DNA from: Pholis gunnellus
Lineage: Eukaryota > Chordata > Actinopteri > Perciformes > Pholidae
Direction: 5' to 3'
Assembly: GCA_910591455.2 (NCBI GenBank)
Contig: OU342815.1
Location: 23,494,900-23,558,899 of the forward strand
DNA: 64,000 nucleotides
This document shows, one piece after another, positions 13,061-25,628 of this stretch. The position numbers and the translations under genes were made by a program. The number at the start of each line of letters is the position of its first letter. The stretch's first letter is position 1. The notes below the pieces were generated by a model. It saw nothing but the letters and a program-made list of their open reading frames with translations. It was not told where the DNA came from and did not search any database.

Positions 13061-13325
13061 AAAGCGTCTATACCAGCTGCTTGGTCATTAGGGTCCAGTA
13101 ATATGATCCATATTAGCTGTCTGACATCAGCACTCAGACCACTATACCCAGTGCTGCGTTATTCCCAGAAACATGTGTGCGTGCGTGCGTGCGTGTGGGA
13201 GAGAGTGAGGCCTGTGGGGGTGCGTTGGATTTACGCAAGCAGGCGTGCTGATGACCGGGTCGGTGTGATTGGTCACCAACTGCGTGCCACAGGATTCCTG
13301 TCAGCCCGCACAAAGGGTTGTGCGC

Positions 13326-13333
13326 TTTTTAAA
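13326..13333 (+). promoter_or_regulatory. Possible TATA-like box upstream of nms
   Basis: TTTTTAAA lies about 180 bp before the nms start codon in a locally GC-richer stretch. Between it and the ATG is a short CCGAA/CCGAG tandem (about 13403-13437) that would sit in the 5' UTR. The transcription start is not known, so this is tentative. Confidence 0.3.
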
Positions 13334-13512
13334 CTGCTGCAGGCAGAGGGCACATTGTTCAGAACCCACACAGCTGATTTGAGTTACGGAGATCAACGAC
13401 GGGAGCCGAACCGAGCCGAGCCGAACCGAACCGAAGCAGACCGGTGCGCACCACAAGGCACAGCAGCCTCTCCAAAAGAAGCGCGCTAATTAACAGAGGA
13501 AGCACACGAGCC

Positions 13513-13864
13513 ATGTCTCTGCCCAGTGAGCGACAACTTTGTCTTCTATGTTTATTCTGGTTTCTCGGATCATGGAGCACAACAGGTGAGTGATCACATT
13601 TAACTTCATCAACTGGTCTTAACTTGTTCATGGGTAATTATTGTTAATGCAAAAAGAAAAAACAAGCTGTAAATGATGTGGATTCTCTCTTCTTGCTTCT
13701 GTCTTGGACTCAATCTTAAAACACATCTAGTATCACATGTCAAATCTGAATCTGCACACTGAACACTGACGACTGTAAAGGATCAGAGGAAACTTTATTG
13801 TCCTGAATCTCACGCTCCAAACAATCAACAGAATGACATAAAAACAACACGAAAACATCTGCCA

Positions 13865-13918
<54 letters not shown>

Positions 13919-14325
13919 CTATAGTGTAATAAAGAACAGTATTTCTATCTGAAATGAAGTGGAGTTAAAGTATAAATGACTGAATCTCAGACGTACATAA
14001 CTTGAGTAAGTGATACGTTTACATGCACAAAATATTACAATGTCTTTATCCATATTCTGAAAAAATGCAATATTCCTACTATTCTGTTTGAATGGATAAT
14101 GAAAATGAATATTCCACTAATATTCCTGCTTACATGCAGCTACACTGTGATATTTATTCATATCCAGAAACCCGATGATGTCCGAGTCCTTCATGATGTT
14201 TCTGCTTCTGTTCTTCTGACATCATCTCTACTGCGGCTCTATAGCTGTTGGCTGGTTGGTTTGTGTTCAACGCACAGAGCTGCTGGTCAACAGGAGAGAC
14301 TCTGATAGTGAATAATGTATACATG

Positions 14326-14362
<37 letters not shown>

Positions 14363-16842
14363 ACATGTGTACATGTCCATCAATGATCCTAGAACCTGAA
14401 CAGTGTCAACATGTCTCACAGGTTTTACTCTGAACTCATCAATTCACAATAAGAACTCATTCACAATATACAAACAGATATATGCTCTTAATGACCCGTC
14501 TAACTCACAATATTTTGATATAAGTGGAATATTAGTGTGCATGTAAATGTAGTCCGTGTGCTCTGATTCGCTGACCACAGCCACAGTGATGTCAGGATGT
14601 ACTGAACACCTTCTGAGTACACGTCAGCATCACTGCGTCGAGGCGGCAGCTTAAACCACAGCTGCTGCTAACTTCCTCTTTAAAACATCTACTTTGCATC
14701 TAAAGCACCTTAAAGTAACCTTGAGTCTTGTATTTATCATCGTGATGGCGACTACGTTTGTATTGATGCTGAAAGTCCTCACATGTGCTCTTCACTCAGA
14801 CGCCGCTCCTTTCAACCAATGGGGACACGAGATCCAGTTTAGAAAGGTAGGAAATTACCTTTATTATTTCTGACGACTTTATGCATGTGTGTGTGTGTTT
14901 TCTCTTTAAGTCTCAACTCTTTGTTTCCATTTTCACGTGTGACGTTTGATCAATGATGAGAGTGAAGAAAGAAACGTTAATTAAAAAGATTGTAAAAAGG
15001 TTGTAAATTCACTTTAATCATTAATCAACAGCAGCTTTTGTTTGTCACTCCGTCAGATATTATTAGTAATATTTCTTACATAAATGATTTCTTCTTAACT
15101 CAGTCGATAACCAAAACTCTCTGGTCATATATGTATATATGACCAGAGAGTTTTAATCTATATATTTACCTGGCTGTTGTGTTATTAATGATTAATAAAT
15201 AAGTGTGTTGTTTGTCTGCAGGTGCGCGGTATCCAAAGTGAAGATATGAGTGATGTTTTATGGCGAGACCAGAACGAGGTAGGTGAAGATTAACAACTTT
15301 AAAGTCACTTTAAAGGTGCATAACATGGCTCCGCCGCCGCCATGTTGAGAGCCCTTGAGAGGCAATCGAAACGCTTCTTCAGCACCTTTAATCAGCTGTT
15401 AGGCAGACGAAGGGCTCTTTATACGTTTGGTTATAAAGAACCAATTCTACTTTTTTTAGAAATGGGGGTTCGTTAGGAAACACGTTCCTTGATTCTGTTG
15501 ATCAGAACCTGAGAGAACCATCAAAAGACCAGAACCACAAACAGCCCGAAATACAACAGAAACTAGGCGAGAGGAGAGAGGGAAGAATGAAGCGTACATG
15601 GTTATTAAAGTGATAAACATAAGTTTACAAAGAGGAACACAACACAACACAACACCACCCTGAACTACAGGATGACCTCAGAAATGATTCAGTGTCATCA
15701 GTAACAGACTCTTAACATGAAAATCTATTGGTTGTTGCATTAAAATCTGATTTTACAGAGTTTCTGATATATTTATCTAATATCCAGAATATAGAAACAG
15801 TTACTAATCTGAACTTGTGTTTCCCTGCAGGAGCAAGTCCAGAACGTTTTCAAGAGAGTAAGTTTTCATCCCTCAGTTCTGCTTATTTCTGGGATCATCT
15901 TCAGCTCACTGACCTGCTGAGTGTCTCTTTGTCTTTCAGTTCCTGTTTCATTATTCTAAAGCACGCAACTCTGTGGGAGCTGTGCAGCATCAGGTGAGCG
16001 AGCCGCTGCTGAGGTCACTTCTGTCTTTCATTGTGTCTCCTTCTTTAAATGAGTGTTTGCAGCCGCTGTTGTTGCAAACAGAACACGGATCACCAACTGC
16101 TTCACACAAACCGTTCTTTAAATGCTGAAGAGAACGACGAAGAGATCAAATGGAGAAACGAACCTAAAACAGATGAAATTGTAACGTTTGTAATGTCGAG
16201 TCTGTTGTTGACAGTCAGCTGTCGGTTCTAGTTGACACTTTAATGAAGCCGTTTAAAACATTTAAAATGCACCATATGTTCCTTATTACAGCTGCTTCAC
16301 CTGAATCATCACAACAACAGTGTTTCATATTCTGGGTTACAAACACACGCGGTTTAGATGATTATTGGTTAAAATATGTTAATTTTACAAAAGAAGCCAA
16401 AGCGTTCAAATGTCGTCTAAACACAAATCTGCTGAAATAAAATACTCTGAAAGATTTAGGAAGAAATACAAACAAGGTTCCAAATCTGAGGCGACATTTG
16501 GAACAAAACCTCGTTTGCATTTGTATAAGTTGTTACGAGGCTCTTAATTAACCATCGACACCGAGCTTTATGAGCCTGAACGCAGCTTTAAAATAGATTT
16601 ATGAAGGCTTTTGTCTGATACCTTTCTTTATTTACCTATAGATATATAGATAGATATATATATAGATATATAGATATGTATATATAGACAGTATACGTGT
16701 GATACCAGATATCAAACGGTGTTTCCTCTCCTTTGTCCTCCAGTCTCACTCGGTTCATCCCTTGATGCGACTTTCCCCCAAACTGTCCCAGAGGAGAAAC
16801 CAGAAGGTGTTACTGTTGGTAAGAAATCATGAAGACACATAA
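13513..16842 (+). CDS. nms: Neuromedin S-type neuropeptide precursor (partial model; FRPRN-amide exon not found)
   Basis: Six exons: 13513-13585, 14800-14846, 15222-15278, 15831-15857, 15940-15993 and 16744-16818, phases consistent. The ATG has a GCC before it and opens a signal peptide of about 24 residues rich in Leu, Cys and Trp. Exon 4 ends in a dibasic KR (67-68). Exons 5-6 then encode a 34-residue segment starting FLFHYSK, containing VHPLM, and ending at RR (103-104). This matches the precursor-related peptide of neuromedin U/S precursors. The bioactive core of the family, FRPRN followed by Gly for amidation, is not visible downstream. The model either continues from the donor at 16819 into an unseen exon, or reads through to TAA at 16840-16842 with AATAAA at 17095. 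The pdcl3 and tbc1d8 neighbours favour nms over nmu. Hormone activity is inferred from the family. Confidence 0.75.
13865..13918. repeat. (CA)n microsatellite
   Basis: About 27 uninterrupted CA units inside the first nms intron. Confidence 0.95.
14326..14358. repeat. (TA)n microsatellite with GTATA and GTACATG flanks
   Basis: Alternating TA tract in the first nms intron, flanked by GTATACATGTATG and GTGTACATGTGTACATG. Confidence 0.85.
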
Positions 16843-17704
16843 ACACACTCTCCTCCACAGGAAGCTTCCTTCATCTTCTTTCACATGCGTCATAGAGAAC
16901 ATGTCCTCTTTCTGTCCAGCTGCTAAAATCATCATCAGAGAAGAAGAGTTGATAAATATGTCTTCAGGTTTTGGTGCTTTTTTAGAAAAGCGTTGAGCTT
17001 TTCCTCTAAGGCGTAAATATGATGTCACCGTCTGTGAATGCTTTTTAGTTTTAAGAATATGTATATTTGTAATTAATATTCTCTTTAAAAGATAAATAAA
17101 TAAAACTGTAAAGATCAGACCTTTAACCAGGACACTAAACTAAGATGTTATTATGATGGAAAGCTCAATAACCAACTTCAGTGCAATTTAGTAAGTTATA
17201 ATAATTTGCAAAAAATAAAATAGTTTCATAGAACATTAAACTAAAGAGAATCACTGCTGGAGGCTCCTCCCACTTCTGCAGGAAGAACAGCTCAAACATC
17301 CAACAAACATTCATATTATAGCAATAGAACTTTAATATCAGAGCCAATATTCTCTCAATATCATACACAATATTATCTATTTTAGTTTCTATTAAGTGCT
17401 TCATGTACTTTGTTTTTACTTGTGTTATAATTTACTTTAGTTGAATTAGTTTTTCTACATGTTTCTTAATCTTATTCCGTTCTGCTCTGGTGTCAGTGTT
17501 AAATATTATGCCTCCATTCTTTATGTCTTTATATTCTTATTCTTCTGTTGAGTCTTTGATCAAACTGGCACCATCGTCTCATCAAAGATTAGAGGAAAGT
17601 CTGAACAAACAAACGTAAACGTGAATCTTCTTGATGAATAATATTTATGACCTCCATGATCCTCAGGCTGAGGATTCATCAACAGCTTCTGAACGTTCAG
17701 CATT

Positions 17705-17812
17705 TCTCTTCCGTCTGCAGCGAGTCAACATTTACAAGAAGATCTTTAGAAATCGCATCAGTGCTCAGGGTCGGATTTACTGCCTCTTGACTTCTCCTCT
17801 CTCTTCCTAATG
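17705..17812 (+). other. Weak candidate for a further nms exon
   Basis: After a pyrimidine-rich TTTCTCTTCCGTCTGCAG, an open stretch in the phase left by the 16818 donor runs to TAA. The predicted peptide starts RVNIYKKIF and resembles no neuromedin sequence. Curiously, the pyrimidine tract itself would read FLFR in one frame, but it continues LQRVN, not PRN-Gly. I list it only because the donor at 16819 needs a partner. Confidence 0.15.
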
Positions 17813-18218
17813 AAACAGAAGATTCGAGGTCTGCCGGAGGGAATGCTGTAGAAGAGAAATATCTACAACCAAAGGACATCAGGCTGAAGGAGAAGAAGAG
17901 GACGACGGGACGCCTCCGGGCAACATGACTTCTGTTACCAGAGAATTAATGTATGTACAGACGGAAACACAGAGAACATGAACATCACGTCAGTCAACGT
18001 GGACCCAAAGTCACCGAACAGAATCTGCTCTGAAGGACGTCCAGGTCACCAAAAGAAACACTGGGACGGATTATTGTGGCAAAGAGGTGAACTCACATTT
18101 AATTCAACAGATTCAAATGTACATTTTTGTGACATAAATATCATGAAACGTAATAAAAAAAAGTTACAATTTGTCTTTTGATGCTTTTTGTAAAGATTTC
18201 GGGCGAAGCCGTCGGACG

Positions 18219-18224
18219 TTTATT
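18219..18224 (-). terminator. Polyadenylation signal of pdcl3
   Basis: AATAAA on the minus strand about 130 nt beyond the pdcl3 stop codon. Confidence 0.55.
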
Positions 18225-18354
18225 TAAACTATGAAAGGTTGTTGTGCTGCTTTCCCGTCCAGACGTCCTCGAGCAGGATGCAGCTCTGCACACGAGCCAC
18301 ATGGTTACAAAATGAAATGTATACGCTGACCCCTCCGAAGGGTCCTCTGAGTCT

Positions 18355-18983
18355 CTAATAGTCCTCGTCCTCAGAGTCGCCGTCCTTCCCCGTAGGAAGC
18401 GAACATCTGATCGACGACATCAGCTTGTCTTCGATCTGCTTCTTGGGGTTTTCCTCCAGCTCCGTCTTCACGGCTCCGGACTCCGATAACCTCCACTCCA
18501 GCTCTGGAGGGGAACCAGAACAAACACGGCATCAAGACAACGTGAAGACTCAAAGATTACAGAACAAAACAACCTTTCCAAAGACCAAGAAATGAGACGA
18601 AACTGAGAGCAAATGCCAAATATAACACACAAACATACGACATAATACAAGACTTTAGTGTGTGTTCAAACTCCTACCGTCAGCTTTGAGGTTCATGCCC
18701 CCGAAGACCAGCGGCCCGATGAACTGGGCCTTCATCTCGCCCTCCAGGTAGACGAAGACGGTGGGCAGGTTGCGGTCGGGGTAGTTGGCGATGCAGGTGG
18801 TGGAGATGGACTTGAGGAACTTGGTCTGAGGGAACTTCCTGGCCAACGAGCTCAGGTGCTGGTTGATGAGCGTGCACAGAGGGATGCTGGGTAAAAGGAG
18901 ACGGGCAGAGATGAGACAGAGATCTTTTAGTGGAAAGAGAGTACAGGTCATGAAGACCATAGTGAGGAGACTGATGGACCACT

Positions 18984-19051
<68 letters not shown>

Positions 19052-21342
19052 TATATCTCTCATTGTTTTCACTCACTCAGGCTTCAAACGGCTCATTCTA
19101 ATCCAGGAATAAACTTTTGTTTTTAAAGCTACAAAAAGCAGAATTTAAACGGCTGAAGGGTTTTCTGCTCCTCGTGTATGAACTCAAATCCTTCCAGAAG
19201 GTATTTTGGATTGAAGTTTTATCCAAAACTACGATGGCGATATTAATCATAATAAGTAGAACAGAGGTGGTAGGAGGGTGATTTAGCCACCTGAAATAAA
19301 GGACGGCCTCTGAGCGAGTATATATATATATTTATATATAATATTTCTGTGTTGTTCTATAAACATGAATACATAATATATATTTGCATCAGGCGGCTCA
19401 CGTTAGCGCAGCGTTTAACGGGGGCGTCTGAGTTTCTTTTCTCGTAAATTTGTGACTTTATAATCTGAGTTTGTTGTTCTATTGAAGCCAGAGAAGATGC
19501 ATCGAATCAGAACAGATTAAATCACCACAATCAGGTGTTTTTGTTCCACATCGTTGTTGGAGTCTGTTTCGTTGGACCTACCCGGGTTTGTAGAGGTGCA
19601 GCACCACAAAGATGCCCTCTCCGGCATTGTTCACCTCCTTGATGTAGTCCTGCCCGGAGATCTCACAAATCTCCCCGAAAATGTTCTTCATCTGAGTCGC
19701 CTTCCACTCGGCGAGACGCTTCTGTCTGCAAAGGAGTCACAGGAGCCACGATGTGAAGGTGGTTTAAAGGAGGATTCAGACTTGTGCCCGTCTTTAGGGC
19801 AAAACCACATTATAGGAGAGCCTTCACTTACTTGTACAGCTCAATGGCAGCTTCATCGTCTTCACCAAACTCATCTTCATTCTCCTCCAGTTCTTCCAGC
19901 GTCATGTCCTCGTACGTTTGAACTGTTCAGAGGAACGGCAGTCATTACACGCTCTGGAACTGATCTGACCTCAGTGATCAAATGAAACCATCACTCGTGT
20001 GCGATAGAACGTCCGTGGTTTTCATTTGTACATCTGCACAGAAGACGCCACGTCTCGTGAGGTGGAAACATGAAGAACATGATATATTTTCTCTCTTACC
20101 GACAGACCGCTGCTGGAGGGCCAGCTCCTCCTCTTCGTCATCTTTAGGCACCTCTTTGGGAGGAAGAATGCCTTTCTTCCTCAGGATATCGTTCCACTCG
20201 GTGTCTTCGTTTGGGTCCTGGAGGGAAAACACAGAATAAACACAAAGAATGTTTCTCTGGGTTTCCTTCATTTCTGGTTTTGTAAAAAGAGTGAAAGATA
20301 TTTTAAAACTAAAATCTGCTAGTTTCTGAAGAGGTGTAACCCGAACCTGTGGCATGAATACGCAGGTTTCAGTTTAAAGCAAGAGACAAAGACCAGAATG
20401 CTTTTTTTATTTATCTTTAACTTGATTTTTCAAATACTGTCGACAGATAACAGTTTACCTTTACCAACTGTTGTTGTAACTAACTATTGTTCTGCTGGAA
20501 GACAAAAGGTACTTGATGACAGAACATTTGTCTCAGAGGTTCAAATCAGTCACTGAAATGTGAAGCGTTTCATATTCCTGTTGATTCAAACACTTTGCTT
20601 TTTGGAGCGATCGACAACAAACTCGTCTTCGATCTGCTGCTTGGATTTGTATTTATCATACTAAAAAAAAAAATATGTATATATATATATATTTATATTA
20701 TTTATACAAATATATTTATATATACTATTCAATGTATTGTATTTAAAAAATAATCCATTAAATAACATAAACATTTTTGTGATATAAATACATATATATT
20801 AAATGGGCAAAATAATACATTAAATAATTTAACGATAATAATAATTATATACATACAAAAATGTAAATGCTCAACACTTATACGTTTCTTATCAGATTAC
20901 TTAAGCTCGTTCTAACTTAACTTGTTTTAAGCAGTTTATTTATTAAATAATATTTCCATGATCAAAGTGTCACCAGATACATTTCTTTTTACCAACTAAC
21001 ATTTTATTTTTTTTATTATAAATTATATATTTTTTTATTATTATTATTATTATTATTATATCACAAATCGTTTCAGTTTTAGTACTAAAATAATTTCACG
21101 TCAACATATTTCTCTTTACGTCTCTTGGAGGTTTCTTGGGGTAAATGAAGCTCTTTGCTAGCAAGCTAACAGTCAAGACAACATTTAAACACGCCCAGCT
21201 ACACCGCTAGCTTAGCTTTATAAGCTCTGCTCTTAAATGATCTCAACTATCACCCCCGACATCAACAGACGTTAAATCTTCTCGTTGAACAGCGTCAAAC
21301 ACAAACAGTTTAAAAGTCGTATAGAGTTAAACTAACCTGCAT
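18355..21342 (-). CDS. pdcl3: Phosducin-like protein 3
   Basis: Six minus-strand exons: 21337-21342 (only Met-Gln), 20100-20217, 19832-19922, 19582-19725, 18678-18886 and 18355-18503, giving 238 aa against 239 in human PDCL3. The N terminus has the family's DPNEDTEWNDILRKKGILPP, then an acidic helical part (TYEDMTLEELEE), the EWKAT segment, and a thioredoxin-like domain from about residue 90 with PLCTLINQHLSSLARKFP, NYPDRNLPTVFVYLEG and FIGPLVFGGMNL. It ends in an acidic SEDEDY tail. PDCL3 is known as a cytosolic cofactor that modulates the CCT chaperonin and as a VEGFR2 chaperone. The retained NYPDRNLPT block separates it from PDCL2, whose sequence differs there. It converges with nms and diverges from tbc1d8. 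Confidence 0.95.
18984..19050. repeat. (ATCA)n microsatellite
   Basis: About 16 ATCA units inside the last-but-one pdcl3 intron. Confidence 0.95.
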
Positions 21343-21390
21343 TTTGACAGAAAGAAGCTTCCTCAGGAATCACACCGCTGCTCTCCTCCC

Positions 21391-21431
21391 AGAACCGGAA
21401 CCGGAAAGGACCGCAGACGGACCGATTCCGG
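21391..21431 (-). promoter_or_regulatory. Probable pdcl3 core promoter with clustered ETS sites
   Basis: ACCGGAACCGGAAAGG at 21394-21409 and TTCCGG at 21426-21431 lie 50-90 bp upstream of the pdcl3 ATG. CCGGAA is the ETS/GABP core, common in TATA-less housekeeping promoters, and the local sequence is GC-rich within an AT-rich region. Confidence 0.5.
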
Positions 21432-21717
21432 CACTAAACTAATAAGTTATGACTGTTTCAAATAAGCACAAAACACGTTCAAGTTTTCGAAAAAGCAATT
21501 TAACCAAGTATATCTTAAAACGAACACAAACAGTATATTTCTATATTTTTATGGTGGAAAGGTTTGTTTAAAAAGTTGAGGAACTCGTGGGTTGTGGGGA
21601 TAGGACAATAATAAAAGAGACACCAACTTCCGGGTGATTCTCACATATGACCCTATAAGGAGTGTGAGCGCAGCATTCCATTTGTGGCTGCTGAGAGCGA
21701 GAGCAGACAGGTGCGTA

Positions 21718-21744
21718 AACACACACACACATGCACACACACAC

Positions 21745-21838
<94 letters not shown>

Positions 21839-21850
21839 ACACTCACTCAC
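21718..21850. repeat. (CA)n microsatellite, about 130 bp
   Basis: Long CA array with rare ATGCAC, GCAC and CTCAC interruptions. It yields spurious Val-Cys and Thr-His frames on both strands. Confidence 0.95.
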
Positions 21851-22195
21851 GCTTACTATTAAGTTGGTCTATTTATTCTCGATAACAGGTGGAGAAAGAA
21901 AATATATACAATATATTAGATACAAATATTAGTTCTTATCATTACTGCACAAATAGATACCCTTAATACTTATTATAGTTAATATTATTGTTATTATTAT
22001 TCACTGTGAAACTCCATTAGCCTAATTTAATATATATATATATATATATATTTTTTATTTTTTTTGATTACCCTAAACATTACATATTTAAAAAAGACCA
22101 GTCTCTACAGCAAACACAGTATACCACATTTAGTATTTAAAACAGGTGAATTTATAGAAGTCTCGAAGATCACTTCATAATCTTATTCCAGTTGT

Positions 22196-22224
22196 CCCCC
22201 CCTCCCCCCCCCCCCCCCCCCCCC
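22196..22224. repeat. Poly(C) tract
   Basis: About 28 nearly uninterrupted C residues in the intergenic region between pdcl3 and tbc1d8. Confidence 0.85.
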
Positions 22225-22639
22225 TTCACCACAGTCTATGGCTTTATTGATCACGACTGGTAATATTTTGATACATGTTTGGTTTGTTTAAATTCTTTCC
22301 CATCAAATACTCAGTATGCACAACTTTTGTTAGGTTACCAGGTGAACTCCATTAGTCCGATTAAATGCTGACTTGTAGACACGATCATCTTTTCTTTATG
22401 AGATCATGTTTTTGTATTATGTGCAGCAAAAAGTGGAGCAAAAAGAACAATAGTTTTATAGGCTGTTATTTTACATCTGAAATGTGAAATGACAGCCTAT
22501 AAAACAATACACAATGCAAGTAACATAACAAAAGTGCTGTGCAGTACGTCCAGTATGTTACTGTAACATTATTGTAACTTTGTAACTTATTCACAACTAG
22601 TGTGAAGTAAACAAATGAAAACAACTGAAGTGTGTTCTG

Positions 22640-23200
22640 GTACATTGTTTACTTAAAGTTACTACAAGGATCTTTCATTGTGTTGACTCTGTCGCCCCCT
22701 GTGGTCTAAAGCTGTAGTGTCTCTGAGCTCCAGACTCCCTTTAGAAAACCTCTCATGTTACTGCAGCAGGTCTGACAGTCTGACCCTCTCAGTCCTGGTT
22801 CTGGTTCTCCCGTGCCTCCCTTCCCTCCAGCGGGTCCAGCAACACGTCCTGGGTCTCCAGCAGAGAGGTGTCGGTGTTGACTCCCAGAGAGGAGGAGCTC
22901 TGCTCCTGGAGGAGGAGGAGGAGACGCTGCTGCTGCTTTCTCAGAAACTCCTTCAGCTCAGACTCCAGATCCTGGTTCACCAGAAAGAACCTGCATGAGT
23001 TCATCTGGTTTTACGAGAATCCGACCCGGTGGCTCCGATGACGAGCATCAAGAATAACTCTATAGAAACAGACTATCTTCTCTCTGATGGTCTCTTTACT
23101 GATGGAGGTCTGATAGAGGATCAGGACTACACTGAGACTGGTTCATGTAGAGGATCAGGACTAAACTGAGACTGGTTCAGGACCAGATAAAGGTTCCTCA
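22640..23200. repeat. Dispersed repeat, arm 1 of an inverted pair with 27370-27580
   Basis: ACTTAAAGTTACTACAAGG near 22655, and the stretch from GACCCGGTGGCTCCGATGAC (about 23022) to GAGACTGGTTCAGGACCAG (about 23195), both recur in inverse orientation at 27370-27580. In that copy the two blocks are nearly adjacent. Here they are separated by about 350 bp that include a 71-codon minus-strand frame. Confidence 0.7.
22792..23004 (-). CDS. Unidentified 71-residue open frame (possible small protein or exon)
   Basis: The frame starts at ATG 23004 with an in-frame TAA nine bases upstream and ends in TGA. It encodes a leucine/glutamine-rich, probably coiled-coil segment (ELKEFLRKQQQRLLLLLQEQ, about residues 16-35) and an acidic, Asn/Gln-rich C terminus. 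Residue composition looks protein-like, but it lies in the part of a dispersed repeat that is missing from the other copy at 27370-27580. I recognise no family and see no convincing acceptor upstream. It may be a captured exon, an element-encoded peptide or chance. Confidence 0.25.
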
Positions 23201-25400
23201 AAGTCACTTTAAAGTCCAGATTTAAACGTATTAAATGGAGCTAACAGGACTGTCTCCATGTGAAATCTTTGGTTCACCATGTTGAGATCTAATTTAAGCT
23301 CCGACCAGCTTCACTTGCTTCACTTCCTCTTTTTCTACTTCCTCTTCTTCACACCGCTCTGAGCAAAATGAATATCTGGTTTCTATTCATTGCTGGTCTG
23401 AATTCATCAGAAGTGGATTTATAAAATGGTTCACCAGAAGCCTCAGTGCGTGTCAATGTGGTTTGGTTTCATTAATGGGAAATTAAAGTACAGTAAACAG
23501 GAAGAAACAATAAAACATGGCCGCCAAAGAAAACACAGTTGGAGAGAGAAGCACTTCCTCCTAAAATGTAAAACACTCAATGAGACAAGGATTCAACTGT
23601 AATCCCAGAGTTCAATGAGCTTTCAAGATTAAAAATACTCTGTTTTGTTCATATTTAATATTAATATTATATGTACTTTTTGTACTTTGGCAACATTGTT
23701 TTATTTCTGAAACTTTCATGTCAATAAATCTTAATTTAATTTAATTTAATTTAAAACAATTTATGATTTTGTCCATAACATTCTGACAGTAGAATAAGAG
23801 ATTCATTCTAATGTGTGTAAAGATTGCTTCCATTTGATTTTAGATTGTTGACAAGTGACGTCTCAGAAAATCCACAATGTTTGATTTTTAATCCTTATTT
23901 ATTTTGCTGTAACATGCTGATTAATGTACCATTCAGTAGTCAGCAGTAATGGAACTAAACAGAGTAATAATAATATTTAGAGCCTTCTTTGGCTTTTATC
24001 ATAATGATAAACGGTCTGAATCCAAACGATGAACCTTTGTGGATGATTAACGCGCTGAGCACCTGAACACCGAGTCAGCCAATCACAGGAGGGCCAGCGA
24101 CTCTCTGCCGGAACTGTCGGAAGGGAAAAGTTGGTGAAATGCGGAAGGAAAATAAAGCGAAGAGCTCTCACTCTGTACCTGTTCTCAGGAACCACAAACT
24201 TCAGCTGAGTGTCTTGGTTTTGGTTTGGTTGCACGTGAAATATGTTTTTTTGTAATCACTACGTCATGTTTCAGTTCCATACTTACAGAATAATAATATG
24301 ATAAATTAAAATGATAAATAGTTTGGTCAACTTTCTTGGCTTCAGTTTATTAAGTGACTTAAGTATTCATGTTGTTGTCAATATTCATTATTTATATTCT
24401 GACCGGCATATTGTCTGAGAATGTGATTGTTAATTATTTGTACATTCAACGTAATTATACTTAATATATTTAGTGTGTAGACTAAAACCTCTTGTGTTTT
24501 GAGATTAATAAATGTGTTACATAAGGCTGTTTGTTGCAGATGTTTCCAGAACTAAACTAAAATAATAGAATGATTTAAACTAAAGTAATTCCAGTGAAAA
24601 TATATAAGTCTTTACAGTAACACTTTATAAGATCAAAACAATGTGCAGCACAGAAGAAACTGAAGACACAATCAGAGCAGGTGTTATGACTTTAAAGCCT
24701 TTATTCATATTTATTATGCTGATTGTGCCGTGTTTTGTTTTTGTTTGTGGAAAAATGAGACGATCCCCATAAAAACAATGTGGATGTTTCTTCTTACAGA
24801 CTACCATCACGCTAAACATTTAAAATCCTATGAAGCCTTTAAATTCATGAATTAAACATGAGGTGTTCTCACTTATTTCAGTTAATTCAAGTTCAGATTA
24901 TTTATCATGTTGAACATGAAAACGGTTTTCAGGTTCAGTTCATGATTATTTTTCTTTTACTTTTTTAAATGAGTTAAAAATAAAAGTAAAAGTTGTGCAG
25001 ATGTTGCATTCTTGTTCCAAAAAGACAAAAAAATCCAACTAATTACAGTTATATATTTTTATGATTTTTGTGAATATAAGCTACTTATTACACCTTCAAA
25101 CAATGAGAGTCAACAGAAACATTTAACAAAATATAAGATCTGTGATTAACAGAGTTAACAGTATTTTATTTATGAATATAAATGTTGTCATTGGAGAACG
25201 CCTTAAATGTTTTTGAGCCAAAATATAAAAAATATTAATAAAAAAATGTTATTGTGATGATTTGTGATTATGGGTTCGAAAACTTAAAGTAATCTTTATA
25301 CATAAAAAAAGAATCTCCAGTAACCAGATTCAGCCACAGAGTGGGTCATCGCCTCAAAGAGACGATCTCTGGTGGCCGTGTCGGCTACAGCTGCTGTGAG
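23201..25400. other. Intergenic stretch between pdcl3 and tbc1d8
   Basis: Mostly AT-rich. A minus-strand frame at 23977-24234 begins at GTG, has a stop after the nearest upstream ATG and matches no family, so it is not called. In human, NPAS2 and RPL31 lie between PDCL3 and TBC1D8; neither is visible here. Confidence 0.4.
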
Positions 25401-25628
25401 TCGGCTGTGAAGGAGCAGACGTGAGGAGAGGAAGTGTGAAACCTGCAGCTGTCGGGGGGCCGCAGGATAAGACTCATGGATCAACCCGAAACCACGCACC
25501 TGTAGCACCGACCAGGCCGCTCCAGAGCCGCAGGACGGGCGGAGGAGGAACTTTACGCACCGCCGCGGCAGAAGACCGGAGACGGCGGAGGGCATTCCTC
25601 CAGGTCCACTCCCTGCTGGAAGTAAAAC

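Noticed and set aside
13513..16842. Calling the neuropeptide gene nmu instead of nms
   Set aside because: The precursor-related peptide alone cannot decide, but pdcl3 (not pdcl2) and tbc1d8 as neighbours point to the NMS locus.
21549..21932. Val-Cys and Thr-His frames of 82-97 codons
   Set aside because: Translation of a CA microsatellite.
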